Shown: positions 30,425 through 39,755 of the stretch, piece by piece
Layout: each line of letters starts with the position of its first letter
Numbering within the stretch: position 1 is the first letter of the stretch
NCBI RefSeq assembly: GCF_001042985.1
Contig: NZ_JYKY01000010.1
Span: forward strand, 1-64,000
DNA length: 64,000 nucleotides
Direction of reading: 5' to 3'
From: Pseudomonas lundensis
GTDB lineage: Bacteria > Pseudomonadota > Gammaproteobacteria > Pseudomonadales > Pseudomonadaceae
Program-made: the position numbers and the translations under genes
The notes under the pieces: generated by a model
What the model was told of the DNA's origin: nothing
What the model saw: only the letters and a program-made list of their open reading frames with translations
Database searches by the model: none

Positions 30425-30482
30425 GACAGTTGTAACTGTCCGTTTCACGATCCTAATCGGCCAACCTTTCACCAACCTTTCA
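30425..30482. promoter_or_regulatory. Candidate TctD-binding repeats in the tctC-tctD gap
   Basis: The 453-bp divergent gap (30129-30581) has no gene. It contains a 7-2-7 dyad, GACAGTT-GT-AACTGTC (30425-30440), and an exact tandem direct repeat of the 11-mer CCAACCTTTCA (30461-30471, 30472-30482). Direct repeats at about one helical turn are typical for OmpR-type regulators such as TctD. A GCG-rich half (30350-30420) shows no motif I recognise. Confidence 0.5.
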
Positions 30483-30581
30483 AGACTTTTTCGCGCCGTT
30501 TCGTACTTCACAGCCGGGCTGGCGTCTGTACACTCCGCGCAAAGAAGGGCAGGTGCCTAGAACAATAATGAGGACGATCCG

Positions 30582-31253
30582 ATGCGTGTGCTCTTGGTCG
30601 AAGACCAGCCGCAACTGGCCGAAAGTGTGGCTCAGGCGTTGAAAAGTACCGGCCTGACCGTGGACGTGTTGCACGATGGCGTGGCTGCCGATCTGGCGTT
30701 GGCCAGTGAAGACTATGCCGTAGCGATTCTGGATGTGGGGCTGCCGCGCATGGATGGGTTTGAGGTGCTGGCGCGTTTGCGTGCCCGTGGCAAAACCCTG
30801 CCAGTGTTGATGTTGACTGCCCGCAGTGACGTCAAGGATCGGGTACACGGCCTCAATTTGGGCGCCGATGATTATCTGGCCAAACCTTTCGAGCTGACCG
30901 AGATGGAAGCCCGCGTCAAAGCCCTGTTGCGTCGCAGTGTGTTGGGCGGCGAACGTCAGCAACGCTGCGGGGCGTTGGTGTATGACCTGGAAACCCGCCG
31001 CTTTACGCTCGGCGACGAACTGCTAACCCTGACTTCTCGCGAGCAAGCCGTGCTGGAGGCTTTGATTGCCCGGCCGGGGCGGGTCATGAGCAAGGAACAA
31101 CTGGCGGCGCAGGTGTTTGGTCTGGACGAGGACGCAAGCCCGGACGCCATCGAGATTTATGTCCACCGCTTGCGAAAAAAACTCGACGGCCAGCCCGTGG
31201 CGATCGTGACCTTTCGTGGCCTGGGCTACTTGCTGGAAAGCCGTGATGCGTAA
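30582..31253 (+). CDS. tctD: Response regulator TctD
   Basis: This 223-residue OmpR-type regulator has a receiver domain with phospho-acceptor D51 (AILDVGLPRMDG), a T/K pair (LTARSD, AKPFE), and a C-terminal winged helix (TSREQAVLEALIARPGRVM ... FRGLGYLLE). It is partner of TctE and, by position, controls tctCBA. Its stop overlaps tctE by 8 bp. Confidence 0.92.
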   Translation: MRVLLVEDQPQLAESVAQALKSTGLTVDVLHDGVAADLALASEDYAVAILDVGLPRMDGFEVLARLRARGKTLPVLMLTARSDVKDRVHGLNLGADDYLAKPFELTEMEARVKALLRRSVLGGERQQRCGALVYDLETRRFTLGDELLTLTSREQAVLEALIARPGRVMSKEQLAAQVFGLDEDASPDAIEIYVHRLRKKLDGQPVAIVTFRGLGYLLESRDA

Positions 31254-32637
31254 GCTCGACAGTTTGCGCTGGCGACTGCTCTGGCACCTGACGCTGATGC
31301 TGGTGGTGTTGATGCTGGCCAGCAGTTTGAGTGCCTGGTTCAACGGCCGCGAGGCTGCTGACACCGCTTACGACCGAACCCTGCTGGCTTCGGCGCGCAC
31401 CATTGCGGCGGGCTTGTCACAGCGAGATGGCAGCTTGAGCGCCGACGTGCCCTACGTCGCGCTGGACACGTTTGCCTATGACAGCGCGGGGCGGATCTAT
31501 TACCAGGTCAATGACATTCATCAGCGCCTGATTTCAGGGTACGAAAACCTGCCAGCGCCGCCGCCCGGTACGTTACGGACTGACGATTACCCGGCGCTGG
31601 CGCGTTTTTATGATGGCCAGTATCAGGGGCAAAACGTGCGCGTGGTGAGTTTGCTCAAGGCTGTCAGCGAACCGAACATGAACGGCATGGCTGAAATTCG
31701 GGTGGCAGAAACCGATGAGGCGCGGGTTGCGATGGCGCGCAGCCTGATGGCAGACACCGTGCTGCGTCTGGGGATGCTCGGGCTGGGCGCGCTGTTGGTG
31801 GTGTGGTTTGCCGTGAGCGCTGCGTTGCGTCCGCTGGAGCGTTTGCGCACCGCGGTGGAGGAGCGTGAGCCTGATGATTTGCGTCCTTTGCCGCTGGTGC
31901 CGGTGCAGCGTGAGTTGTGGCCGCTGGTGCAGGCGCTCAATCACTTCACGGAGCGTTTGCGCGGGCAGTTTGAGCGTCAGGCGCAGTTTATTGCCGATGC
32001 CTCCCACGAGCTAAGAACCCCGCTGGCGGTGCTCAAGGCCCAGCTTGAACTGGGCTTGCGCGCGCATGATCCGAACGTATGGCGCACGACGTTGACACAG
32101 GCGGTGCAGGGCACGGACAGGGTGACCCACTTGGCCAATCAATTGCTGTCGTTGGCGCGGGTGGAGAACGGAGCCCGGGCGATTGCCGAAGGCGGCGCGC
32201 AGTTACTGGATCTGAGCCAATTGGCGCGTGAGCTGGGCATGGCGATGGCGCCCCTGGCGCATGCGCGCGGCGTGGCGCTGGCACTTGAAGCGGACCGGCC
32301 TGTGTGGCTGCACGGCGAGCCCACCTTGCTCAACGAGTTGCTCAGTAACCTGATGGACAATGCGCTGGCCCACACACCCGTGGGCGGCAACGTGATTTTG
32401 CGCGTGACTGAACCTGCCGTGCTGGAGGTGGAAGACGACGGTCCGGGGATTCCCCATGAAGACCGTGAACGGGTATTCGAGCGGTTTTACCGACGAAATC
32501 CCTCGGTGGCGGGATCAGGCCTTGGGTTGGCGATTGTGGGAGAGATCTGCCGCGCCCATCTGGCACACATCACTTTGCATGATGGCGCGCAAGGCGGGCT
32601 GAAAGTACGGGTCAGTTTTGTGCAGGTCCTGCGCTGA
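31246..32637 (+). CDS. tctE: Sensor histidine kinase TctE
   Basis: The product is 463 residues from the ATG at 31246, inside the tctD 3' end. Layout: TM1 (about 10-30), periplasmic sensor, TM2 (about 165-185), HAMP-like linker, dimerisation domain with phosphorylated H254 (DASHELRTPLAVLK), and HATPase with N box (LLSNLMDNALAHTP), G1 (VEDDGPGIP) and G2 (GSGLGLAIV). It senses extracytoplasmic tricarboxylates by homology. Confidence 0.92.
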   Translation: MRKLDSLRWRLLWHLTLMLVVLMLASSLSAWFNGREAADTAYDRTLLASARTIAAGLSQRDGSLSADVPYVALDTFAYDSAGRIYYQVNDIHQRLISGYENLPAPPPGTLRTDDYPALARFYDGQYQGQNVRVVSLLKAVSEPNMNGMAEIRVAETDEARVAMARSLMADTVLRLGMLGLGALLVVWFAVSAALRPLERLRTAVEEREPDDLRPLPLVPVQRELWPLVQALNHFTERLRGQFERQAQFIADASHELRTPLAVLKAQLELGLRAHDPNVWRTTLTQAVQGTDRVTHLANQLLSLARVENGARAIAEGGAQLLDLSQLARELGMAMAPLAHARGVALALEADRPVWLHGEPTLLNELLSNLMDNALAHTPVGGNVILRVTEPAVLEVEDDGPGIPHEDRERVFERFYRRNPSVAGSGLGLAIVGEICRAHLAHITLHDGAQGGLKVRVSFVQVLR

Positions 32638-32659
32638 GCGGGTTTGAAGGCGGTGTCGC

Positions 32660-33481
32660 TCAGATGAACATGAAGCGCGCGGCGTTCAGTTCTTCCTGCA
32701 GCTTGCTGCTCATGCCATCAAGGCCCAGCCTTTTGAAGGCGGGCAGGGTGCTCAGCTCAAGGTTCAAGAGGGCGGAATCGCCCTGCTTAAGGCAGTAAAC
32801 CGTGGCGATTTGTACCAGATCGATGTAATCCACTGCTGCGGATTCACGAGAAAAGTCCAGATATTGGCCCGGCAGCTTGACCAGCATTTCAGGGAATTCC
32901 CACACGCTCAGCAGTTTGTCGCCAATCAGCGGGTGGATATTTTCGATGACATGGTTAAGGGAAACCGGGTCCGAGAGCAGTTCGTTGTGTTCTTCGGCGT
33001 AAGTCAGAATCGGCAGCACCCCGATTTGATGCACCAGCCCGCCCAGCGCTGCCTGGTCCGGTTTAAGTGAGGTGCAGCGGCGGCACAAGGCGTAACAAAT
33101 GCCGGCGATTTCGAGGCTTTGACGCCACACATCACGCATTTTGTTTTCAACCACCTCGGAGCGGGCATGGAAGATTTGCTCCATGACCAGCCCGATCGCG
33201 AGGTTACTGCTGTAGTTGACACCCAATCGGGTGATGGCGGTGTGCAGGTTGGTGACCTCCTGAGCGGCGCGCAGCAGCGGGCTGTTCACCACTTTGATCA
33301 GGCGCGCTGACAGCGCGGTGTCACGGCCAATCACTTTGCTCAGGTTGCTGACGCTGATATCGGGGTTTTCGGCGGCCTTGCGAATGTTCAACGCTACTTC
33401 GGGTAGCGTGGGCAGAACCAGGTCATCTTTGGTAATGGCCTGAATCAAATCCTTTTGGACCTTATGCGCCAGGTTGCTCAT
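32660..33481 (-). CDS. HDOD-domain protein
   Basis: The product is 273 residues. An HDOD domain (about 15-215) is visible: LPTLPEVALNIRKAAENPDISVSNLSKVIGRDTALSARLIKVVNSP in pieces, then GGLVHQIGVLPIL where a true HD phosphodiesterase would have catalytic HD. It is non-catalytic and probably regulatory. It is convergent with tctE, 22 bp apart. Confidence 0.85.
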   Translation of the reverse strand: MSNLAHKVQKDLIQAITKDDLVLPTLPEVALNIRKAAENPDISVSNLSKVIGRDTALSARLIKVVNSPLLRAAQEVTNLHTAITRLGVNYSSNLAIGLVMEQIFHARSEVVENKMRDVWRQSLEIAGICYALCRRCTSLKPDQAALGGLVHQIGVLPILTYAEEHNELLSDPVSLNHVIENIHPLIGDKLLSVWEFPEMLVKLPGQYLDFSRESAAVDYIDLVQIATVYCLKQGDSALLNLELSTLPAFKRLGLDGMSSKLQEELNAARFMFI

Positions 33482-33520
33482 TTCTGTTCTCTAGGATGCT
33501 GCGTTTCAAGGTGTTGCAAT

Positions 33521-34462
33521 TTAGCGCTGGATTTCGCGATCACGGTCCAGTTGATAAGGCAGATCCAGAAGGGTCAATTCAGGGCCTTGCGCATCACCCA
33601 GATGCACGTCGCCGGCTTGTGCTGCTTCAGATTGCAGGACAGCCAGCAGTTCAACACCGCGCTCACTGCGGGCGCCGATCACGACTTCGCCAATGGCGCT
33701 GCTATGAGTCGGGGCAAACAGCGGAGTTCCCGGTAATGGCACCTCATTGAGGTCGAGCGACAAGCGGTAGAGGTGGCGCTTGAGTTTGCCCAGGTATTGC
33801 ATGCGCGCCACGATTTCCTGACCCGTGTAACACCCTTTCTTGAAGCTCACGCCCCCCACGGCCTGCAGGTTGATCATTTGCGGAATGAACAGCTCGCGGG
33901 TCTGTTCCATCACCTGACCGATGCCGGCGCGTATTTGCCCGAGCAACCATTCATTGAGGTTTGCCTGAGGCAAGTGGGCGTGAAGTTCACGGGTGACGCT
34001 GTCGGCCTGATCGGCGGGGGCCCAGAGTTCTGCACGGTGGTGGCTGGCGCGAATCGCGATCAAGCCGTTGGCACGCACGACGCTGTCGGTGTCGGCTGGC
34101 AGGTCGAGCCCGAGCCCGGCCAGCACTGCGTCTGCACCGGCGAGGCCGAAGCGTACCCAGTTAGCGCTGTCATCGGTGAGTTTGGACTTGGAGAAGACGG
34201 CGTACTTTTTCAGGTCGGCCAACTGTGGCTCAACCAGTTCCCGCGCCATGGCCAGCAAGCAACCGTCGGGCTGAAGCAGGATACGGAAACTCGATTGCAT
34301 GCGGCCTTTTTGCGTGCAGCGCGCGCCCAGACTGGAGCGCGTGTCGCTCAAGTAGTTGAGGTTGCAGGTCAGCTGCCCTTGTAAAAACTTGCTGGCGTCA
34401 GTGCCGATCACAGCAAGAACGCCTTCGTGGGTCAGGGTGCAGAAAAAAGCAGAGTCGGCCAT
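33521..34462 (-). CDS. ygfZ: tRNA-modifying / Fe-S assembly protein YgfZ
   Basis: This 313-residue folate-binding protein is related to GcvT. The signature K-G-C-Y-T-G-Q-E motif, with the conserved Cys, is visible in [19 protein letters not shown]. YgfZ supports repair or assembly of certain Fe-S enzymes such as MiaB. It is divergent from sdhE across a 150-bp gap, an arrangement common in gamma-proteobacteria. Confidence 0.92.
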   Translation of the reverse strand: MADSAFFCTLTHEGVLAVIGTDASKFLQGQLTCNLNYLSDTRSSLGARCTQKGRMQSSFRILLQPDGCLLAMARELVEPQLADLKKYAVFSKSKLTDDSANWVRFGLAGADAVLAGLGLDLPADTDSVVRANGLIAIRASHHRAELWAPADQADSVTRELHAHLPQANLNEWLLGQIRAGIGQVMEQTRELFIPQMINLQAVGGVSFKKGCYTGQEIVARMQYLGKLKRHLYRLSLDLNEVPLPGTPLFAPTHSSAIGEVVIGARSERGVELLAVLQSEAAQAGDVHLGDAQGPELTLLDLPYQLDRDREIQR

Positions 34463-34612
34463 GGTTCATCGCAGGTCAAAAAGTCTGAAGGACATCATAG
34501 AGGGGCGATCCTCAAATGGATAGTTCGCGTAGGACCTGTGGGGGCCCGACCAAAGCCGACTGGTCTATGTTGGAGCGGCCTGTATACTTGCGCTCTATTT
34601 GAGGAGCGCTCC

Positions 34613-34867
34613 ATGGTCGAAGATGTTGAACTCAATCGTCTCTACTGGCACAGCCGTCGCGGCATGCTTGAACTGGACGTGCTGCTGGTGCCTTTCGTTA
34701 AAGAGGTGTATGCCACCCTCAATGATGTTGACCGCGAGTGCTATCGCAGGCTGCTTGAGTGTGAAGACCAGGACATGTTTGGCTGGTTCATGGAGCGCAG
34801 CGAGTCTGAGGACCCTGAGCTGCAGCGCATGGTTCGCATGATTCTGGATCGTGTTCAGCCCAAGTAA
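34613..34867 (+). CDS. sdhE: Succinate dehydrogenase flavinylation factor SdhE
   Basis: The product is 84 residues: [20 protein letters not shown] with the essential RGxxE motif (RRGMLELD). SdhE attaches FAD to SdhA and FrdA. GAGGAG lies 6 bp before the ATG. The 3' end overlaps ygfX. Confidence 0.93.
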   Translation: MVEDVELNRLYWHSRRGMLELDVLLVPFVKEVYATLNDVDRECYRRLLECEDQDMFGWFMERSESEDPELQRMVRMILDRVQPK

Positions 34868-35303
34868 GTATTTCGAATGCCGCTGGCGTGCTTCCGGGCA
34901 CTTGCTGGCGGCGTATCTCGCAGCCCAGTCCTTGGCGCTGATCTCAATATGCCTTCTGTCGATTCCCCTCTGGGCCCGCATGCTCGGTGTTTTAGCGTGC
35001 CTGACCCATGGGATTTGGGTGTGGCCACGGCATATTCGCTTGACTCACCCGACGGCTATTACGGGGTTGCGCCGTACGGTCGAGGGCTGGCAGTTATGGA
35101 GCCGCGCCACGGGTTGGCAAGCGGTGCAGTTGCGCCGTGACAGCATGGCGCTGCCGGTGTTGGTGATTGTGCGCTTCAGCCGACGCGGGGAGCGCCGCGT
35201 GCGAGCGGTGTGCATTCCCCGCGACGCGCTGGCGCCCGATCAGCATCGGCGCTTGCGCGTACGGCTCAAATTCAGTCGGCGTAGGTGGTTGGCACCAGAA
35301 TAG
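34851..35303 (+). CDS. ygfX: YgfX-family membrane protein
   Basis: The product is 150 residues. Two close membrane segments ([40 protein letters not shown]) precede a basic cytoplasmic domain. It begins with GTG 17 bp inside sdhE, and the family N-terminus ([13 protein letters not shown]) supports that start. In E. coli the family was described as a toxin (CptA) paired with CptB/SdhE, but that toxin role is disputed. The 3' end overlaps the convergent nadB gene by 32 bp. Confidence 0.85.
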   Translation: MFSPSKYFECRWRASGHLLAAYLAAQSLALISICLLSIPLWARMLGVLACLTHGIWVWPRHIRLTHPTAITGLRRTVEGWQLWSRATGWQAVQLRRDSMALPVLVIVRFSRRGERRVRAVCIPRDALAPDQHRRLRVRLKFSRRRWLAPE

Positions 35304-36888
35304 TATCCAGTGCTTCGGGCAGCATGTCCGGGTAGTCAAGGGTGTAATGCAAGCCCCGGGACTCCTTTCTCGCCATGGCGCTGCGGATCATCAATTCGGC
35401 GACTTGCGCCAGATTGCGTAACTCGATCAGGTCGCGGCTCACTTTGTAGTTGCTGTAGAACTCGTCGATTTCATCCAGCAACAACCGCACGCGGTGTTGC
35501 GCGCGTTGCAATCGCTTGTTGGTGCGCACGATGCCCACGTAGTCCCACATAAAGCGCCGCAGCTCATCCCAGTTGTGGGCGATGATCACGTCTTCATCCG
35601 AGTCGGTCACCTGGCTGGCATCCCAACTGGGCAGGGCCACTGGAATGGCCACTTGTTGCAATTGCGAGAGAATGTCGTCAGCGGCTGCACGGCCGTACAC
35701 GAAGCATTCCAGCAGCGAATTGCTGGCCATTCGGTTGGCGCCGTGCAGGCCGGTGAAGCTGGTTTCGCCAATGGCATACAGGCCCGGGACGTCGGTTCGG
35801 CCATGGGCGTCCACCATCACGCCGCCGCAGGTGTAATGCGCAGCCGGGACGACCGGGATGGCCTGGCGGGTGATGTCGATGGAAAAGCCGAGGCAGCGCT
35901 CATACACCGTCGGGAAGTGGGTTTTGATGAAGGTTTCGGACTGATGACTGATGTCCAGGTAGACGCAATCAATGCCCAGGCGCTTCATCTCATGGTCAAT
36001 GGCGCGGGCGACGATATCGCGAGGCGCCAGTTCACCGCGCGGATCAAAGCGGTGCATGAATCGCTCGCCATTTGGCAGTTTTAAATGCGCGCCTTCGCCG
36101 CGCAGGGCTTCGGTGATCAAAAAGCTTTTGGCTTGCGGGTGGTACAGGCAGGTGGGATGAAACTGGTTGAACTCCAGATTCGCCACTCGGCAGCCCGAGC
36201 GCCAGGCCATGGCAATACCATCGCCACAGGCGCCATCCGGGTTGCTGGTATAGAGGTAGACCTTGGCGGCTCCGCCGGTCGCCAGAATGGTGAAGCGCGC
36301 CCCGAACGTGTCGACTTCCCCGGTGCTGCGATTGAGTACATAGGCGCCAAGGCAGCGATCGCCCTCCAGGCCTAGTCTGCGCTCGGTGATCAGGTCCACC
36401 GCTACCCGTTGTTCGAGCAGCTCAATGTTGGGCCGTTGCTGTGCCTGTTCGAGCAAGGTTTTGAAAATGGCCGCGCCAGTGGCATCGGCGGCGTGGATGA
36501 TGCGCCGATGACTGTGCCCGCCTTCACGGGTGAGGTGAAACTCAAAACCGGCATGCTGCGGGTCGGCAGGTTCATCGCGGGTGAAGGGCACGCCTTGATC
36601 GATCAGCCACTGAATGGCTTCGCGGCTGTGCTCGACGGTGAAACGCACGGCGTCTTCATGACACAGCCCGCCTCCGGCGTTAAGCGTGTCTTCGACATGG
36701 GATTGAACGGTGTCGGTATCATCCAGCACGGCGGCCACGCCACCTTGTGCCCAGAACGTCGAGCCATTGGCCAGGTCGCCCTTACTGAGGACTGCAATGC
36801 GCAAGTGGCTGGGCAGGGTAAGCGCGAGGCTCAAACCGGCAGCGCCGCTGCCAATCACCAGCACATCATGTTGAAAATGTTGGCTCAT
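35272..36888 (-). CDS. nadB: L-aspartate oxidase
   Basis: NadB converts aspartate to iminoaspartate for NAD synthesis. The 538-residue product starts [20 protein letters not shown] (FAD-binding GxGxxG) at 36888. [14 protein letters not shown], the substrate-binding [14 protein letters not shown] segment and [16 protein letters not shown] are present. A longer in-frame start 30 bp upstream is less likely. Like many flavoproteins of this family it resembles SdhA. Confidence 0.95.
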   Translation of the reverse strand: MSQHFQHDVLVIGSGAAGLSLALTLPSHLRIAVLSKGDLANGSTFWAQGGVAAVLDDTDTVQSHVEDTLNAGGGLCHEDAVRFTVEHSREAIQWLIDQGVPFTRDEPADPQHAGFEFHLTREGGHSHRRIIHAADATGAAIFKTLLEQAQQRPNIELLEQRVAVDLITERRLGLEGDRCLGAYVLNRSTGEVDTFGARFTILATGGAAKVYLYTSNPDGACGDGIAMAWRSGCRVANLEFNQFHPTCLYHPQAKSFLITEALRGEGAHLKLPNGERFMHRFDPRGELAPRDIVARAIDHEMKRLGIDCVYLDISHQSETFIKTHFPTVYERCLGFSIDITRQAIPVVPAAHYTCGGVMVDAHGRTDVPGLYAIGETSFTGLHGANRMASNSLLECFVYGRAAADDILSQLQQVAIPVALPSWDASQVTDSDEDVIIAHNWDELRRFMWDYVGIVRTNKRLQRAQHRVRLLLDEIDEFYSNYKVSRDLIELRNLAQVAELMIRSAMARKESRGLHYTLDYPDMLPEALDTILVPTTYAD

Positions 36889-37118
36889 TCTTCTGACGTC
36901 CGCAAAAAAAGCGCCCACTAGTATATAGAGGGGGGGATCGGCACAATAGCCGGGCCTTTATGGCATTGTGAAACTACAGCGGGCACGAAGTGTGCCTCAC
37001 TCGTGTGGGATCTGTATGCCGATTTGCAGAATAAATCTGCCAGAATCGGTCGGGCCCGAGGGGTGTAAAGCCCCATTACGATGCAGTGAATCAATGCGCG
37101 GCACCTCGCCAGAATATT
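36889..37118. other. Intergenic leader region before algU
   Basis: No gene is seen from the nadB start to the algU start (512 bp in total). Two hairpins are visible: GGGCAC-GAAG-TGTGCC (36981-36996), and a longer one combining CCGATT/AATCGG with GCAGA/TCTGC (37019-37049). Their role is unknown. Confidence 0.4.
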
Positions 37119-37146
37119 GAACTTTTTCTATAGGCCAATGTTCCAT
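37119..37146 (+). promoter_or_regulatory. Candidate AlgU-dependent promoter of algU
   Basis: GAACTT (37119-37124), 16-17 bp, then TTCCAT resembles the sigma-22 consensus GAACTT-N16/17-TCtgA. AlgU is known to activate its own operon. The -10 match is partial. The remaining leader to 37400 holds no convincing gene. Confidence 0.55.
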
Positions 37147-37400
37147 AGAGGGTTGCCCATCATGAAGGGGAGCAGCGTTGGCTTTGAAGCGGAGCTTGCG
37201 GTACGGCTTCAGCAGGTAAATTCAACGACAAGATTATCGACGCAGCCGGCAAGGCCCGAGCTGCGTTTTCGTGCGTGCCAAATCCGAGTGCGCAGGAAAC
37301 TTGCCAGGGGGAGAGAACTTTTGCGCAATGCCCGAGTCTATGTTTGCAAGCCTGATCACTTAGCAAAGCAATCTCCCTCTCGGTCTTATGAGGAGTATTC

Positions 37401-37982
37401 ATGCTAACCCAGGAAGAGGATCAGCAGCTGGTCGAGCGCGTACAGCGTGGCGACAAGCGTGCATTTGATCTGCTAGTGCTGAAATACCAGCACAAAATTC
37501 TCGGGTTGATCGTGCGTTTTGTGCACGACACCCATGAAGCCCAGGACGTTGCACAAGAAGCCTTTATTAAGGCTTACCGGGCACTTGGTAATTTTCGCGG
37601 TGACAGCGCTTTTTATACCTGGCTGTACCGTATCGCCATTAACACGGCGAAAAACTACCTGGTATCACGCGGTCGACGTCCGCCTGACAGTGATGTGAGT
37701 TCTGAGGACGCTGAGTTTTACGATGGTGACCACGGCCTCAAAGATCTTGAATCGCCGGAGCGCGCATTGCTCCGTGACGAGATCGAAGGGACCGTTCATC
37801 GCACGATTCAGCTATTACCAGAAGATCTACGAACGGCGTTAACTTTACGCGAATTCGACGGTCTGAGTTACGAGGACATTGCGAGCGTCATGCAATGTCC
37901 GGTGGGTACCGTGCGCTCCCGGATTTTCCGCGCTCGGGAAGCCATCGATAAAGCCCTGCAACCTTTGTTGCAGGAAACCTGA
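37401..37982 (+). CDS. algU: Extracytoplasmic sigma factor AlgU (RpoE)
   Basis: This 193-residue sigma-22/sigma-E protein has region 2 (LLVLKYQHKILGLIVRFV ... AFIKAYRALGNFRGDSAFYTWLYRIA) and region 4 (LTLREFDGLSYEDIASVMQCPVGTVRSRIFRAREAI). It controls cell-envelope stress and alginate genes. It is the first gene of algU-mucA-mucB, with GAGGAG 7 bp before the ATG. Confidence 0.97.
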   Translation: MLTQEEDQQLVERVQRGDKRAFDLLVLKYQHKILGLIVRFVHDTHEAQDVAQEAFIKAYRALGNFRGDSAFYTWLYRIAINTAKNYLVSRGRRPPDSDVSSEDAEFYDGDHGLKDLESPERALLRDEIEGTVHRTIQLLPEDLRTALTLREFDGLSYEDIASVMQCPVGTVRSRIFRAREAIDKALQPLLQET

Positions 37983-38013
37983 GACAGCGGCGACAGCCAA
38001 GAGAGGAACCGCC

Positions 38014-38604
38014 ATGAGTCGTGAAGCCCTGCAGGAATCGCTGTCCGCGGTGATGGATAACGAAGCGGACGAACTGGAACTACGTCGGGTGTTGAATGCC
38101 TTCGACGATGCGCACACACGTGATACCTGGTCGCGTTACCAGGTGGCCCGTGCGGCAATGCACAAGGATTTGATGATTCCACGGCTGGACATCGCATCGG
38201 CCGTATCGGCTGCATTGGCCGAAGAGCAAACCCCGGCCAAAGTGGCCCGTGGTCCCTGGAAGAGCATTGGCCGTCTGGCTGTTGCTGCTTCGGTGACCGT
38301 GGCAGTACTGGCAGGTGTAAGGCTTTACAACCAGGATGACATCGTGGGTGCGCAACTTGCCCAGCAAGGCAGCCAGCCAAGCATGAGCGCTCCGATGGTT
38401 AAAGGTCCTGCGGTATTGGCCAACTACAGCGAAAGCGCCGATCAGGCGACGGGTCCGATGGCTAACGGTGTACTGCAAGGCCAGTCCGGCTGGCAGGATC
38501 AGCGTTTACCCGGCTACCTGCGTCAGCATGCCCAGCAAGCCGCCATGAAAGGCACTGAAGGTGTCCTGCCATACGCTCGTGCAGCCAGCCTGGAAAACCG
38601 TTAA
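38014..38604 (+). CDS. mucA: Anti-sigma factor MucA
   Basis: MucA is the inner membrane anti-sigma factor holding AlgU. The product is 196 residues: N-terminal AlgU-binding helices (MSREALQESLSAVMDNEADE), one membrane segment (LAVAASVTVAVLAGVRLY, about 88-105), and a periplasmic MucB-binding tail. The frame is full length, so this strain has no truncating mucA mutation of the mucoid type. GAGAGG precedes the ATG. Confidence 0.96.
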   Translation: MSREALQESLSAVMDNEADELELRRVLNAFDDAHTRDTWSRYQVARAAMHKDLMIPRLDIASAVSAALAEEQTPAKVARGPWKSIGRLAVAASVTVAVLAGVRLYNQDDIVGAQLAQQGSQPSMSAPMVKGPAVLANYSESADQATGPMANGVLQGQSGWQDQRLPGYLRQHAQQAAMKGTEGVLPYARAASLENR

Positions 38605-38611
38605 GACTACC

Positions 38612-39574
38612 ATGCGCGTCCTCCCTCTGTTACCGCTGTTGCTCAGTGGCTGGTTTGCAGCACCAGCCCATGCCGATGAAGCCCGGGACTGGCTTAAACG
38701 TCTCGGTCAGGCTGAGCAGCAGCAGAGCTATCAAGGTACTTTTGTCTACGAACGCAACGGTAGTTTTTCTACCCACAGCATCTGGCACTTGGTGCAGGAT
38801 GGGAACGTTCGTGAGCGCTTGCTGCAACTTGACGGCCCTGCGCAAGAGGTCGTTCGCACCAATGGCCGTACTGAATGTGTAACGGGCAAGCTGGTTTCCG
38901 GGCTCGCAGGGGTATCTGCAACGGCAGTACGTAAACTGGATGTCGATAAAATCAGCAACTGGTACAGCGTCGCCAAGTCGGGTGATTCGCGCGTAGCAGG
39001 GCGGCCCGCTGCCATCATCTCGCTGACCCCACGGGATCAGCACCGCTATGGGGTTGAGTTGTATCTGGATAAACAGACCGGTCTGCCGCTCAAGTCATTG
39101 TTACTCAATGACAAGGGGCAGTTGCTGGAGCGCTTCCAGTTCACCGAACTCGATCCTCATACGCCAGAGGTCACCTCGCTCAACCCCGGCGCTCAATGCC
39201 GTCAGATCGCTGCTCTGGAGCCCAAAGACCTTGTCGTCAAGCAAGTCAATAATTGGCACTCCGACTGGCTGCCTCCGGGCTTTGAATTGGTCAACAGCAC
39301 CGTTCACCGTGATCCGAAGAGCAAATCCGAAGTCACCAGTCTCTTGTACGACGACGGTTTGACACGATTTTCTGTCTTTCTTGAGCCTCTCAATGGCGCT
39401 TCAGCCCCTGATACACGGGTCCAGCTAGGGCCTACTGCGGCGGTTTCAAGGCATCTCACCACCAATAATGGCGATATGCTCGCCACGGTGGTCGGGGAAA
39501 TCCCGATCGGAACCGCTGAGCGCATTGCATTGAATATGCGCCCGGGTCAGGCCTCCACACAGGCCAAGCCATAG
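38612..39574 (+). CDS. mucB: Periplasmic regulator MucB (RseB)
   Basis: The protein is 320 residues, with signal peptide MRVLPLLPLLLSGWFAAPAHA. The N-terminal MucB/RseB domain (YQGTFVYERNGSFSTHSIWHLV) and the C-terminal domain (DLVVKQVNNWHSDWLPPGFELVNS in two parts) are complete. It binds MucA in the periplasm and protects it from AlgW cleavage. It starts 7 bp after mucA. No mucC follows, as is usual outside P. aeruginosa. Confidence 0.95.
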   Translation: MRVLPLLPLLLSGWFAAPAHADEARDWLKRLGQAEQQQSYQGTFVYERNGSFSTHSIWHLVQDGNVRERLLQLDGPAQEVVRTNGRTECVTGKLVSGLAGVSATAVRKLDVDKISNWYSVAKSGDSRVAGRPAAIISLTPRDQHRYGVELYLDKQTGLPLKSLLLNDKGQLLERFQFTELDPHTPEVTSLNPGAQCRQIAALEPKDLVVKQVNNWHSDWLPPGFELVNSTVHRDPKSKSEVTSLLYDDGLTRFSVFLEPLNGASAPDTRVQLGPTAAVSRHLTTNNGDMLATVVGEIPIGTAERIALNMRPGQASTQAKP

Positions 39575-39637
39575 TGGTGTGCAGAAATGTCTGGTGAAGA
39601 ATTTCATTTGCCAAACGTTTCATCTTTTTCTATAGGT

Positions 39638-39670
39638 CAGAGCCCTAAAGGCTCTGGCCTTGTTTGTTTT
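39638..39670 (+). terminator. Hairpin between mucB and mucD, possible attenuator
   Basis: CAGAGCC/GGCTCTG (39638-39644, 39650-39656) with a 5-base loop is followed by a T-rich stretch (TTGTTTGTTTT). It could reduce read-through into mucD. A GAACTT element (39706-39711) downstream hints at a separate AlgU promoter for mucD, but its -10 match is poor. Confidence 0.55.
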
Positions 39671-39755
39671 CGGGTATCCAAAATTAAGGTCTATGCTTTG
39701 ACCTTGAACTTTGAATGCCAGCCGCTTAACTCTGCTTGCTATTAACGGGAGCTGT

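Noticed and set aside
39575-39755. A missing or broken mucC between mucB and mucD
   Set aside because: The 181-bp gap has no remnant, and absence of mucC is usual outside P. aeruginosa.
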